Position numbers and translations under genes: made by a program
Part shown: one piece after another, positions 39,971-52,618 of the stretch
Numbering within the stretch: position 1 is the stretch's first letter
Layout: the number at the start of each line of letters is the position of its first letter
Notes under the pieces: model-generated
What the model saw: only the letters and a program-made list of their open reading frames with translations
Database searches by the model: none
What the model was told of the DNA's origin: nothing
Source: Guillardia theta CCMP2712
Lineage: Eukaryota; Cryptophyceae; Pyrenomonadales; Geminigeraceae
Reading direction: 5' to 3'
DNA: 54,818 nt
Assembly (NCBI RefSeq): GCF_000315625.1
Contig: NW_005434485.1
Location: 1-54,818 of the forward strand

Positions 39971-40444
39971 TTATCTGGATTCCAAGGATCTTTGTAGCCT
40001 TGCAGACGAAGTAAATCGATCTTGAAACAATATCAGTATATCCTCCATGTACTTTCTGTAGCAAGCTTGAGTTGCCTCAATGCTGAGATTTGACGATGAA
40101 GCATACACATTAGCACCGCTGCTTAGAAACTGCTCCAAACTTCAGTCAGTAAGGTAACGTAGACCAGTGGCAAACCATCAGTCCATACCGAGAGTGCATG
40201 ATTCACGATTCAGGAAGAACCCGAACCTAACCCACAAGCCTCGGAAAGGTGGTTGCTGAGAAGAGTGTCATGCGATATTGCCTAACAAAACTTCATGCAC
40301 ATCACCTCAGATCGACGCTCTAACCAAGAAGATCCATATGTCATTTTCATTTCCTCATTTCGCTGCTTTCACGCTGGCGCCTCCATTGGATTTCAAGACG
40401 TGCAGATCTCTGTTCATGTGTTTTGCTTCCACTTGTGTCGCCAT
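39971..40444 (-). CDS. Possible small multi-exon gene, unknown
   Basis: A splice acceptor at about 40140 opens a 56-codon terminal exon (39971-40138) reading LEQFLSSGANVYASSSNLSI, Lys/Arg-rich later, with a normal stop. Upstream, an ATG at 40444 just after a CGTTGCAG acceptor gives MATQVEAKHMNRDLHVLKSN and a GTGAAAG donor-like site. The phases of these two pieces do not join directly, so at least one more exon (perhaps near 40195-40230) would be needed. The LSSGANVYA stretch resembles an ankyrin-repeat loop but is too short to call. Confidence 0.3.
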
Positions 40445-40837
40445 GGCGATGCTGACCTGCAACGAACGTTTATGTGACGAACAGAGGACCTTACCTAAGT
40501 TACCCAAAAGGCAGCCAGGCTGGTGCTTTTTCAGTCGGTAACTGCTTTACCTTGTATTTGGCAATTGGTCATGAATGCCCACGAAGCATATACTCAACTG
40601 CAAGCAAGTGGGAACATACCTTACATACCTTACAGCCGGGGGCGCGGTAGGAGGGGGAGAAGCATGAAGGGGAGAAGACGGAGCGAGTAGAGCTGCGAGT
40701 AGAGCTCGAATCTCTCAACGAAGTGATATTGGGGTTGAGTAAACAAAATCTTTATGATGGGGGGGGATAACTTGAACACATTTCAATAGTGGTGCTACTG
40801 TTATCACTGTCAGTCTTCCCGCAGGTCTTCTCGAGGG
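40445..40837. other. Intergenic, no feature seen
   Basis: About 390 bp including a poly-G run near 40760. No gene is supported. Confidence 0.5.
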
Positions 40838-43800
40838 TCACTGTCCGATTTCATTCTCCAGCAGCTCGTCCAGCTCCTGCAGGTCTTCTATCTGCGTGAC
40901 GTGCTCCACCTGCTCCTGCTCCTGCTTCTGCTCCTCCTCCTGCTCCTCCTCCTCCTGCTCCTCCTCCTGCGGCCCCTTCCCCTTCTCGGACACCGTCTTC
41001 TCCTGCTGCCCCAGTTGTAAGGTACAAACACCGGACGCTTCCCCACCCACCTTGAGCGACTCTGTCTCAGTCAGCTTGTGGACCCTCAAGACCAGGCGGG
41101 TCTCTCGCAGCTTCCTGAAGAGCTTGTGATTCTGCAGCGGCAGCGTCAACTCCTGCTCTTCGCCTTCGGGGAGCTGCTCTAAATCCAGTTGCACTGATCC
41201 CACCAGATCGTCGCTCGTCACCTGAGAACAGAAACCCGTCAGAGTCATCAGCAACCTCCAGCAGCTGTCCAGGAGGAACTCACGTCGTCCTTGTCCCACA
41301 GCGTGACGCTGAGCACCTTGGTCCGACTTGTCGTCGTCCACTCGAACTGCTGCTCCCACACCGGGTTCACGTTCTTGTGTTTCACCTCCGACGCAAACGT
41401 CGAGAGCCCCGAGCACGCGTTCACAAAGAGCACGCAGTAGGGGTCACACCCCGAGAACAGGTCCATTCTCGGCAGGTTGGTCGCCCGTACCAGCGTCACT
41501 CTCAACAGCTTCACCGACGTCGGAGCTGGTGCAGTCTGAACTTGTTGCTCCTGCTCCTTCTGCAGCGCTATGGCAGCGGGCGCGAGCTCTTTCCCGATGC
41601 TTGTCAACAGGTCAAGGACCTGCTGCTGGCTGCCGAGGAGTTTGACCTGACCGATCTGCGTTCCGATCTGCCGTCGGATGCCCTCAAGGTCATGCAGTTC
41701 CAGCAGCTCGCTCTTCCTTCTCTCGGAAATCACCGATGGCTCCGTTCCGTAGCGATTCATCAGATCTGCAGACGCAACGATCTCATCCTCGTTGAAGAAC
41801 AGATCCGCAAGCTGCTCCTCTTCCCCAGCATCTGGATGTACTTTGTCTGTCTTCCTCCCCAACGCTCGACGAGCGAGCGCAGCAACTTCATGAGTGTCGA
41901 GCGAGACGCCTCCAGGCAGCAGGATCAGCCTTTCCTCGTCCAGGTCCCGCTCAAGGATGCGACGTTGGCTCTCCTTGGACGTCAACGTCTCGCGCTCCTT
42001 CACCAGCGCCTCCTCCAGCTTCTGGTTTGACACGAAATGACGAGCCTTTATCGTCTTCCTCAGCCCATGCCAAAGAGTCTCCAGCAGGTCCTCCACCAGC
42101 CCTGTCGTCCCCTCGGTCTCCTCCTTGACCTTGGCGTACGCGTCCACCAAGATGGCGAGGAACACGTTGAGAAGGATGAAGAAGGCGATGAACAGATACG
42201 ACCACAGAAAGATGTGAAACGCACCGTCCGGAGCTGCGTGCGACATCTACGACTACATGTTAGCACAGCTCTTGGACCGCTCGTCCTCTGCTTGCTCACC
42301 GACGCGTAGAACTGAGTGGTGTCGAGGCTCAGCAGGAAGATCAGAAGCGTCAGACATGCCGTTGACATATCCTTCATGCCCTGCCACGTGAAACCAAGTC
42401 AGTTCCTCCTTGCTCTCTCAGTCCTCCTCTCCTTCCTTTCTGAGCCCTCCACCTCCGCCTCCCCCTATCACCACCTCCTCCTCCTTCGGCCTTCCTCCAC
42501 CTGTATTCCAGTCCTCACCTCGTATTGGTGACCGAACAGCATGTGACCGACCACGGAGTAGCCGTAGAACACGACAGCAAACAGCAGCATGAAGTGCCAG
42601 AGGTCGCTGGACGCGCGAGCAATGGTACGAGTGACGAGACCCATGCGCTCCTGGAAGTCGAGGGACTTGAGCATCCGGAGGACGAAGAGAACCACGCTGA
42701 CTCCCGCGAAGAAGGAGTAGAGGTTCATCGAGTCCGAGATCGTCCGCGCCTGCTCCAGCAGTATGAGGAGGTCCATCTCTGCCTTGTTGTCTGTTCGGAA
42801 ATGCCTTGCCATGGCATTCCCAGACTTGAGCAGTGGAACCTGGAAGCTGCTTCCTGTCTGCACAGTTGTGATGCCTTTCCGCTGCTGTCCTGCTGTGCTG
42901 TACTCGGGCCCGTAGAAGAGGATAGGATAGTTGGCCTTCATGTAGAACTGGCGGCAATCGAAGTAGTGGAGGAGGCAGGTGATGATTGTGCCCCACATGA
43001 AGGCGAAGTGAGTCCAGTCGATCCAGTTGAAGGGATGCGACAGGTAACCTGTCAAGTTGTACTTGCGGATCTCACCCAGCAGCTCGTGGACCTCCATGTA
43101 GCTGTTGATGAGGAGGAATGTCACAAGTACGGCGAACAAGAAGATTTGCATGCCCGCTTTGGGCCCCGCGAAGAAGTCAACGGAGAAGGAGTTGACCTTG
43201 TAGTCCCAGGGAATTCTTCCAGTGGTCTGCCAGTTGAAGATGAACTCGTGCAGTGCAAAGATGTTCTTAGGAGCGTTGTAGGTGAGAAACTGTACCCGGA
43301 CTTCCTCAGTCTGCGAGTCTATGAACGATCCATCTTCCGCGAACTGAATCATGTTCTGAGCCAGCATCTGCGTCAGTCGCTCGTCGAAGTAGAGCTTGAA
43401 GGTGTCCGCCTCAGACGGCATGATGTACTTGCTGTCCTTGTACGCTACCTTGAAGCTGCTGACGTTGACAGACGCCTCTTCGTCTGAGATGAAGCCGTCC
43501 TGGTTTGTATCGAAGAAGTTGCTGTCGTACTTGTGCGGGAAGAAGCCGATGGGAAACGACAGCTGAGTCTCTCCACCTGACCGGATGAGATGTCTCTCGA
43601 GGGGAGAGTAGAACTTCTCGGGCATGAGCTTCGGGTTGTACATGGCGCTAAAGGTCATGAAAGATGGATCGTACCCATACGGCGTATCATCGAGGGTGGA
43701 GGAAGGGCAGCTGACAACTCCCTCTACCGACTTCATGAAGCCTTGGACATGTTTGTTCACGCTCTGAGCGCAGGACGTTGGTTTCATCCTTCTCTGTGAG

Positions 43801-46800
43801 ATCACGATGGCTCCGACGATCCTGTTGTAGGGAGTGATCTCGCGGTTCTTGGGCTCGAAGGGAGGGACGATCTTAGGCAGGCCCTCACTTGCATTGCGGT
43901 ACTCCCACACGCTGAACTGATAGTCGCTGGGGCACGTGGCCCTTGCTGTCAGCCGTTGCGCGTTGGTACAGGCGGGAAAGTTTCCAGAGGTCGGACACAT
44001 GAGAGTGGGACACCTGGCGTCGATGGCGTCGTTTGCGTCAACCTTGCAGAAGCTGCAGATGTCACAGGTGCTCGTCTCCTCCAAGCTTGTCGAGCTCGGC
44101 TTGGTGCAGAACAGTCCTGCATCGCAGTCGTAGTGCGATTTACATTCCTCACCTGTCAATCAGCTGTCAAGGACTGATAAGACCATCCTGCAAGTTCTCA
44201 CCTCGCGCGCCCTTGTTGAAGAGCCAGCTGGTACTGATCGCCATCTCCTGCTGGATTTTGAGGAGAGGACAAGCGCGAGCAAGCGCTTGCTGCATCAGCT
44301 GCCGATGATCCAGCAGCACGTTGACGATGGCCGCCACCTGGACGTTGGATGTCGCAAACACTTCGCTTGACACGTAAACTGTGGGATCTTGGCGAGTCAC
44401 ATTGAACCTCATCTGCTGGGGCAGAGCTCGAGTCACGTTGATCTTTTGTTGGACAATCTCCCTCCAAACTTGATCGACGGAGAAGTTTCCACAAAGAGGA
44501 TGCAATACAGTCGAGCTGTTGGCGAGCGCGGTCGAGGAGTTGTCCAACGAAGAGTTTGAAGAGTTCGAAGAGTTTGCAGACGACGTCAACTTGTTTAGAG
44601 TGCTGTTGCTGGGCGTTGAGCTGGAAGCTGGAGGTTCTAAGAAATTGACGAGGAAAGAAAAGCTCACAACAGGAGGCCCCAGGAAATAGTTGTAGTAGTA
44701 CCTGTAGTATCGACTACTCACTGTAACATCTGGGTACTTGTTACAAGCTATCACGTTGACCCGTATGTATCTCCTCGAGGTCGCGCCCTCGTAAAAGAGC
44801 ACAATCTTGGAGCCGTTCTTGATAGCGTTTGGACAGGTAGTAGTGTCTGGCCAGTCGGCGCAGTCACAACGTGGTGTCGGCTGTGCGTCGGTGGAGTAGG
44901 TGTAGCGAAAGTAAGAGACGCTGGAAGTACTCAACACCTGGATCTCTGCGATAGAGATGCCGTACAAGTAGCTGTTATGCAAAGGCCTTAGGACGTGCTC
45001 GACCTTGTTGAACACCGGGGTGTCTGGCTTGACAGGGCAATAGGCTCCTTCACCCCAAGAAGCGCAGAAGCCTGCTTTCTGGACAGAACTATCCGATTTG
45101 AAACTGACCTTCATGATGCCCGTGGGTGACGTCAGCTGAGGGTTGATCCGATCCATCGTCCCGCATAACGTCGCGAGCAAGGTCGATTCCGAGTCCAAGC
45201 AATTTACACTCGTACATGAGTAGATCTTGACCCAATCGTATCTACATGTGCTATGATATTCCACATCGAAGCTTTGAAACGTGAGAGTCAGGTTGCCATT
45301 TCCCGACGGAGCGATAGTCCAAGTACAAAGTGTGTTTGAAGAGTAAGTGGTTGTGAAGCCCGACGCCACATAGCCAGTGGTGCTTGTAAGAGTTTGACCC
45401 GTGCTGGGGCAGTTAGAAACTGTTCGCAACGAATTCTTGTCAGACTTCGCCTTGGGACCTTCGACCTCTTCTATATCAGATTTGCCTTTGTGGGAGGACG
45501 GAGACGCGGGCGGATGTTGAGAACCAGCTGGATGTTTGTCTAGTGCGTCTTGTCCAGCAGTCCCCTTGGGAGGAACCACTTGTGGCAGGTGACTCCTTGG
45601 GGTTGCCTGACGCACTCGAGAGCGCCGAAGCCTAAGAGGTTCATCGCAGCTGGACCCTGACTCAACTATGGTCGCCTTGTTGGCCTGCGCGTACGGACTT
45701 CCGCTGACATTGGGCAGAATGCTGCAGTAACCTACCTTCGCGAGATTTACTATCAGAGAGGTTGGTGGAGAGCTTACCTTGACTATTGTCTCCAGTACGC
45801 CAGTCACTGAATCCTTGAGGTCAATCCTGCCGCTGACCCCGTACTTGGAGGTGAAAAGGTAGCCGACATCTTGCCATCAGCCTTTCGTCACAACTCTCAG
45901 CCTCTCTTCATCTCGCTGGCTACCTTGTGGGTTGAAAGTGTCGCAGTAAGCAACCTGGGATTCCGAAGGCGAACGACACAAAGTCTTGAGCGCATTCTCG
46001 CCGTACACCGCGTTCTTGATTATTTCTCGCAAGTTTCCGTATTCAATCGCTGTCTTCCTTGGTTGCAGACGTGAGAAAGAGCTGTGACTCATGTTAGCTT
46101 CTTCATTGTACACGGGCCAACATCTCTACCTGGGCGTGATTGCAAACAGCGAAGTTACTGCTTGATTCTCCACCAACCCCTCTACAGAGGATTCTTGATA
46201 CAGCACCAGCGTAAGATCACCGTCCGGAGCCTCAAACGTCAGCTGAGTAGCGTTGGTGTCACTCTCGAAGAGAAAGTCTCCCATCGTCTCGCTGTAGATG
46301 TTATAGAAGAATCGCACCCTCGACGTGTCCTGCTCCAGCTCCGAGTCCTTAAGAGAGATACCAAGCTCGCTGCTGCTTCGCTTCACAACATCCTCCAGCG
46401 TGATCGTCAGGCTAGTCACATTCTTGTACTTGCCGCAGTCTTTGATGCATCCGAACCTCCCGAAGCCTGGAAACTCGTCCGGTCCATCACATTTCCCGTC
46501 CCCGCAAACAGGGTCGCTGAAAACCACTTGGGCTATCCCGCGGAACCTGTGGTTCACCGTCAGCAAGGACGAGTGCATGGGTGCCTACCAGGAGTAGAAA
46601 TCTTCTGACGTACTCAGAAACCCCGTCGAGCCCAGACCCGAGTTCATATACCCTCCGTTACCCAACAATGGCAGGCTACTTCCCACTAGGTCGATGACTG
46701 AACTTTCAACGTAGTAGGACGACTCGATGTCTCGCTGCAGGAAAAGAAAGGAGACGTACACTATGAAGAAGATGGATGTTCCGAAAAGCCTCGTGTATGA

Positions 46801-47064
46801 TGAAGAGCGCAACAGCTTCTCACGAACCTTTGTCAGGAGACCGTCAATTTGGATCTCCCTGCGAACAATAGGATCGCTTCTGCTCCTTAGCCCGAACAGC
46901 TTATGTATCTCTGTGTCCCTGAGAACTCCTTCCACCTCGTGGATGTCATCTACCAACGTGTCCACCGGATGTTTGATCAGGTGCTCGATCTCCTCTTCCT
47001 CGACGCTCCTCGCCTTCTTCTCTCTGCGCTTCTTGAGGACGGACGCAACAACCGCTCCCTGCAT
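40838..47064 (-). CDS. Polycystin-type (TRPP) channel with CUB, EF-hand and C2 domains
   Basis: The chosen start is the first ATG in frame, at 47064. The frame is open up to 47157 without an ATG, so an upstream exon may exist. The exons in order follow. 46585-47064: a charged cytosolic region and the first helix (SIFFIVYVSFLFLQ). 46126-46578: CGDGKCDGPDEFPGFGRFGC. 45877-46113. 44167-45860: a CUB domain at about 45040-45410 (SNTLCTWTIAPSG, YDWVKIYSC), then Asn/Ser-rich sequence with many N-glycosylation sites. 42468-44159: an extracellular polycystin domain with an EF-hand-like loop (DTNQDGFISDEE), helices, and FNWIDWTHFAF, typical of polycystins. Then comes the pore (TLLIFLLSLDTTQF), the last helix (FIAFFILLNVFLAILVDAY) and a coiled-coil-prone cytosolic region. 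A C2 domain follows (LRVTLVRATNLPRMD, DPYCVLF, NPVWEQQFEW) and a Glu/Gln-rich end. It is probably a ciliary or surface cation channel. Confidence 0.88.
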
Positions 47065-47208
47065 GCTGAACGAGTGTGCCACTAGCTCCCTGTGCTCCCT
47101 GCTCTGTCTTCGGTTCTTGTTCCGGTCAGCTAAGAGCCTCCATGCTTCTAGCCACTATTACATTCCCCAACATGTTCGCTTGCCGAAGTTCCTCAACGGG
47201 AGAAGGGA

Positions 47209-47300
47209 GGGGTGAGGGAGGGGTGAGGGAGGGGTGAGGGAGGGGTGAGGGAGGGGTGAGGGAGGGGTGAGGGAGGGGTGAGGGAGGGGTGAGGGAGGGG
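47209..47300. repeat. 11-bp G-rich minisatellite (GGGAGGGGTGA)n
   Basis: About eight perfect copies lie just upstream of the polycystin gene. The runs of G on the plus strand could form G-quadruplexes. Confidence 0.9.
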
Positions 47301-47318
47301 TGAGGGTGCAGGGCGATG

Positions 47319-47870
47319 GTGGGGTGATGTCAGGCTCAAAGGGGGAGCCCGGGGGAGGGTTTGTCAACTTTTTTTTATGCAGGTGCTGATGGGTGGTAGG
47401 GGTACAACAAGTACGGGTCCAATCATACTATATCAGTGGACTTTAGGTGGTGGATGATGAAATACCACCCCACCTCCTTCAGAAAGTCAACGCTGCTCCT
47501 ACCCCCTTGACGCCTGGATTATAACCCACGCTCGAGGTCGCGAAAGCCAATTGAAATTTGAGGGTTGGGGTGATGGTGGGTAGGGTGACTGTGCTGTGAG
47601 GGTGGGGTGATGGAGGTGTGAGGGAGGGGTGACAGTGGGGTGATGGAGGAGTGAGGGTGGGGTGAGCCGGTGGGGTGATGTCAGGCTCAAAGGGGGAAGG
47701 GGGGGGGATGCTTTTCAATTTTTTTTAAAACATAGGCACTGATGGGTGGTAGGGGTACAACAAGAAGGGGTCCAAATCATACTATATCAGTGAGCTCTTC
47801 ACAGGGTGGGTGATGAAATACCACCCCACCTGTTCAGAAAGTCAACGCTGCTCCTACCCCTATCAAGCAC
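47319..47870. repeat. Diverged direct duplication of about 190 bp
   Basis: 47319-47510 and about 47671-47865 share GGGGTGATGTCAGGCTCAAA, a T-run, GATGGGTGGTAGGGGTACAA, ATCATACTATATCAGTG and the closing AGAAAGTCAACGCTGCTCCT. Spacing between the copies is about 350 bp and includes degenerate GGGGTGA repeats (47570-47670). It is not coding. Confidence 0.85.
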
Positions 47871-48050
47871 CGGAAGTTAATTCTTGGATCGTAAACAGCG
47901 AAAGCAAGTTCGACTTTCGTCCTTTATGAGTCAAGGCTCCAAATACACTTGAAATATTTAAATTTGATGCAATGAATTGTTTCAAGATTCATGATTTCCG
48001 TATTGAATTTGGCCTGCGTTCAACGGTTGGTCTCCTGAGTGATCACTGCA
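47871..48050. other. AT-rich spacer
   Basis: No gene or repeat is seen. Base composition contrasts with the GC-rich DNA that follows. Confidence 0.4.
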
Positions 48051-49365
48051 ACCCGATTACAATTTTGAATCCGAAGTTGCGCTGCTTCCCCGGCCCCGGC
48101 GGTCGGGATGTTTATTATTACTGAACTCGGCCTTTGAATCACTCGGAGTCCAACTTCCGGCGGCTCCCGACTGTGTTGGATCCGATGATCGCTCGGCGCA
48201 CACTTTCTTCAGCTCCGAAGGCCTCAGTCCCGGGAATCCCTGTCCTTCCAAGTTCGCTGCCATCATCGGCGGCGGCCCGGGCCACAGCGACATCATGGCC
48301 CAGTGGCGCGAGACCGTACCCCGGAATGGTCCTGCGCGAACTTCGGCGAAGGTAACGGTGAAGGGACTCGATGATCAGTTAAGTTTGGGGACACTGCCGC
48401 GGCAGTCCTGAGGGCCCTGTGGTTCTCGCTCTGATTTTTAATTTAAGTTTGAGTAAAACGATTGACACTCTGAGCAGTGTGTTTGACTCAAAGCCTTAGT
48501 ATTTTTGACTGAGTTAAAAATCACTGAATAGTACGAGGACAATCAGCAGAGACTGCCGCCGAGGCATTCCGTGCTGCCAGTTCACTGAGTTTTTTCAGCC
48601 GGGCCCTCGTTTGGTGCTGGAGTCCCGCCCAGCCGAGTCAGCCGGGGAGCGTCGTGCCGTGCTGCTGATGGCCTGCTCAACCAACCCGCTGGGCGGGGGG
48701 GCGGGGGGGCGCGGTGACTCGCGCGGTTCGCCACCCGCAGGAGGTCTGGGACTCCGCCACGTAGTCGTGCGACTCCAGCCCCTCCGACGGTGAGCAGCAA
48801 ACCTGACTCGTTCAAGTTCTCGCCGGACGATAGCCTGCCGACGATCCGGCGGCGGCAAAAGTTCCAGCTGCGTGTGCAAGTCGGATCACCCCCTGAGATG
48901 TTTTGCAAGCGGGGACTCATGATCCGACTTGCGGCGAGGCCCGGAGAGGTCATCCAGAGCTGCCGTTTCGGAGGCTTCAACTTGGCAACGGTTCGCCGAG
49001 CGATCAGCCCTGGCAGGAACGCTTCCGGGCAGTCGCAGACCAGCCTTGAATGCCGTGTATGTAAATGCCACGCCCTCCTGCGGGGTGAAGACCTCTTTAT
49101 CCGATCTGGATCCGACCGTTGGAGTGCCGGTACCGTCGGTACGGTCGTCGGGCGGGACTCCGGCGAGTCCCCGAACTCCGGGGCCCTGCGGGCCGGCCCG
49201 GGGGATGGGGCAACACCCTGCCTTCACAGATAGCAGTAGCCCTTTGCCTGTCAGTGTTAAACCTCCCAGGTCACCCCTGGTAAATACCGCATTTAATGGG
49301 GTCCTGATGCCCGACGGAAGCAGGGGTTGGCTAAACATGGGGGTCAGCCAGTAGGGACGCATGGC
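48051..49365. other. GC-rich island of unknown nature
   Basis: The DNA becomes GC-rich between AT-rich flanks. Both strands have moderate open frames: 48929-49354 plus, 141 codons, ending SRGWLNMGVSQ, and 48886-49362 minus, 158 codons. There is no recognised domain or splice structure. It holds short inverted G/C-rich motifs (GCCGGTACCGTCGGTACGG near 49125; CTCCGGGGCCCTGCGGGCC near 49180) that could fold. It could be a mobile-element fragment, an unknown gene or a structured RNA. I cannot decide. Confidence 0.35.
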
Positions 49366-49873
49366 AGGAATGCGAGCGAACGTTGCGCATGCACAGAAAG
49401 AGAAGAACAGGCGAAGAGGAGGAAAGAACGGCTACGAGACTGAGCATAGATAGGTTGAGAAGACAAGTAAGTAGGTCAGAGATGATGAAAGAAGAAATGA
49501 CACTGAATCATACATGTGCAGCGGAAGAGTGTGCGATATTAGTACTTTGACGATGATGCCTGTGCATGATTCGCTAAGAATTTTCACAACGATGCAATAT
49601 AACATCGAACAAATGATGATGCTCTCTGACTGTTCTGTTTGCTTCTCTTGTAGCTGATGCTGTTGCATTCAGGAAGGTCGATGTGAGGTGGGACATGAAG
49701 TCAGAAGTCCCAAGGTGAACTAACAAAAGACATGGACTCAATTAGAGTTATGAAATCCCCCTGTTGATGCCGAGGACACGTCTGGTCGCTCGCCAATTCT
49801 TATGCTGCTACATCAGGGAAGTATGGCACATAAGTTTTCTTCAGTGGAGATTTAAATAGTGCTGGACCAAACC

Positions 49874-52346
49874 ATGATCAGCGCTCGAAACTCGAAGTTG
49901 AGACCCAAGAATGGAGCTCAAAGTCATCATAATCCCATCAAGAGTGAAAACGTCGTGGTGAATTCTGCATTGAATCGAAAGCACCTGGACATCTTCAAGC
50001 AGTTGGGCTGTGTTGTTGATGTGCTGCAGTTGCCCGAAGACAGCAAGAAAGACCCTTTGAGCCCAGCACCCGACAAGAAGCCGGCAAGAAGGTCGACTCT
50101 GACTCCCTTGACAAGCAACGACCCGAAACAGTCCATGCTCCAACGTCAGGCCGCCATGCCTGTCAGTCGCCCCCGAACCTCCAGTCTCGCCAGCAGGGTC
50201 TCAGCTCCGAAAGTAGCGATGCATGCTGTCGGCCGCAGAAACGCCAAGCCGTCCATATGCGTTGCCTACAGCAAATCATCGTCAAAGTTCTTGGAGCAAG
50301 TGTCTCAGCAGATTGGTTGGCAGTCAGTGAATGAAGAACGAGATGATAGCGATGTACACTGGGTGGTGTCGAGTGAGCAACTGAATCTGAGATTGCGAAA
50401 GATCAAGGAGCATCAATTCTGCGCGAGGATCCCTGGAATGAATGAAATATGTAACAAGTGCAGATTCTCAAATGCTATGTTTCTCGCCCAAAAACTCTTT
50501 CCCGAGATTGTAGATTTTTGGCCCAAGTCATGGGTGCTGCCAAGTCAATACAAGGAATTGAAGAGCACGATGAAAGGCAGTCGTTTGACATTCATCGTCA
50601 AACCCGGAGACGGCGCGAAGGGAGAAGGAATTTTCATAGCGTTGGGGTATGATGATCTTTTTCGAAGGCTTGAAGATCATCAGAAGAAGTTCAACAACCT
50701 GGATGTTGTCGTTCAGGTCTATCTGGAGCAACCGATGCTGTTGAAAGGAGGATACAAGTTCGACCTTCGAATCTATGCCTTGATACAATCGGTTTCTCCT
50801 TTGCGAGTCTATGTTTGTCGTGAAGGTCTTGCGAGGCTTTGCACTCTGCCTTACAAAGCTCCTTCACAAAACAATGTGAATCAAGTTATGGGGCATTTGA
50901 CTAACTACAGCTTGAACAAACAGAGCGACAACTACGTGTGGAGTAAATACGATCAAGATGAGGCCGGGTCTAAAAGAACCATATCAGCAGCTTTTGCGGA
51001 GCTGAAGAGGATGGGGTTCGATGTGGATCAGATATGGCGACGGATAGACAGGCTGGTGCATGTGACTTTCCTAGCAGTGCAGCCCATGCTGCTGGCTTCT
51101 TCACTACAGCTGATGCAGGAACATGGCGTGCCGAGGCGATGGGGCTATGATGGGGGAGCTGGTTGCTTCCACATTGTGGGGGTTGACGTGATGCTGGATA
51201 AAGACGGGAACCCATACCTGCTAGAGCTGAACGCTAGTCCCCGGCAGGCGATTGAAAGCATCTTACCAGCTGATGAGATCGATGTTGCTAGTGGAGAGAA
51301 AGTGTGCTCATGCGAAGACGAGGACTTTATGCACGTGCATCGAGTTTGTGAGGTGGACAAGAAGGCAAAGACTTGCGCTGTGGGAGGTGCGTTGCAGATT
51401 GTGGTGCAGAAGAAGGGCTTCTCCGCCAGTCAAAGCAACTTGAGTGATGCCCGACAAGTCCATCAGCGAGAACCGGTCACTTTCGTAGCGACGTTCATGG
51501 GGCAGAAGCCTCGGAATACACAACTGCAATCGCTGCCGCAAAAACCCGGAAAGAGTCTACCGCATGTGAGTTCTCTGTCGAGGTGCTATGTCATGGTGAG
51601 CGGAAGGAAGCATGCTCTGATGAATGGATCACATTCGGATGAGACCGAATCTCTCCTCGACGACGACCCTCTAGACTCCTTCTTTGCCCGCGCCGATACG
51701 TCCACCGACTATCCTGTGAACTTCTTTCGATCTCACCCGGTTGTCTTACTGTCTGCAAACACAGGTGAAGGACGAGCGAGGGATAGATCCGGACATGGAA
51801 GATCTTGAATCACGATTCTCAATCGTGCGTGAAATTTTTCAGATCTATGACAAACTCATCACCAACAAGTTCAAGTTGGATGGGAATCAGGTGTTGCCAT
51901 CGAGTTTGAAAGTTGCACTCTAGTTGCTGCCAGTGTTCTGAACCTGACCTCAACCAGATGCGTCGGATGGCAAGAAACTGCGAGGGTTCAAAGGGCGTCT
52001 TGAGCAGGTTCAGTCACTTCCTCCTCCGCTCTCTGCATGCACACCTCTCACAACTGCCTGCTGCTCCTACCAGGGGTGAAGTAGACGTTCTGTTTAACAA
52101 AGCGCTCGCCATGGCCGAGGGCCACGACTTCAAGGTGGGACAGGAGGGGCAAGAGCGATGGGTCACGGGCTATGGCAGGGATGCACAACGTTGGACTACA
52201 GCTCTATGGCATGGTACCTGCTAGGTGACAGGGAGGAGCAGCTGCGATATGAGACGGGTGACGCGCCGGCAGAGCTCGGAGTCCTCGTCTACCCGATGGA
52301 CCCGCCGCTTCAAGCTCTGCGACGAGTGCTTGCGGCGAACAAGTGA
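49874..52346 (+). CDS. TTLL: Tubulin-tyrosine-ligase-like (TTLL) enzyme
   Basis: At least five exons were followed in phase: 49874-51715, 51765-51890, 51958-52007, one from about 52073, and a last one ending 52346. Introns are about 43-70 nt. The catalytic ATP-grasp fold shows RIPGMNEICNKCRFSNAM, FWPKSWVLP, the nucleotide loop FIVKPGDGAKGEGIF, YKFDLRIYALIQS, HLTNYSLNK and the metal-binding VDVMLDKDGNPYLLELNASP. This is the usual order of TTLL glutamate or glycine ligases that modify tubulin tails. Which amino acid it adds cannot be told. The first 110 residues are basic and Ser/Pro-rich, and the region after the catalytic core is long and low in conservation. The start is the first ATG; the frame opens slightly earlier at a GTG. 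It converges with the EF-hand gene. Confidence 0.9.
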
Positions 52347-52618
52347 TGTGTATGCTGGAAGAGACCTGCTCTTACGTTTCGAGACAGCAAACTGACCAGC
52401 CTGTCGACAATCGAGGCTCCTGTGGTATAAACAAGCTCATGCTCGCGATGTTAGTTGATGCTAACGAAACTCTTACTTGTCAGATCATCTGATGATACGT
52501 CGACGACTATGGGAGATCTCCGCTCAGGCTGGGAAGCAAGATCTATTCTTTTGTAGTGATGTGATTCGAACGTGTACTTGACATACATACATGCTCTCTG
52601 TGAACACCCCTTGAGGTT

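Noticed and set aside
48051-49365. Ribosomal RNA fragment
   Set aside because: It is GC-rich, but no conserved rRNA motif was recognised.
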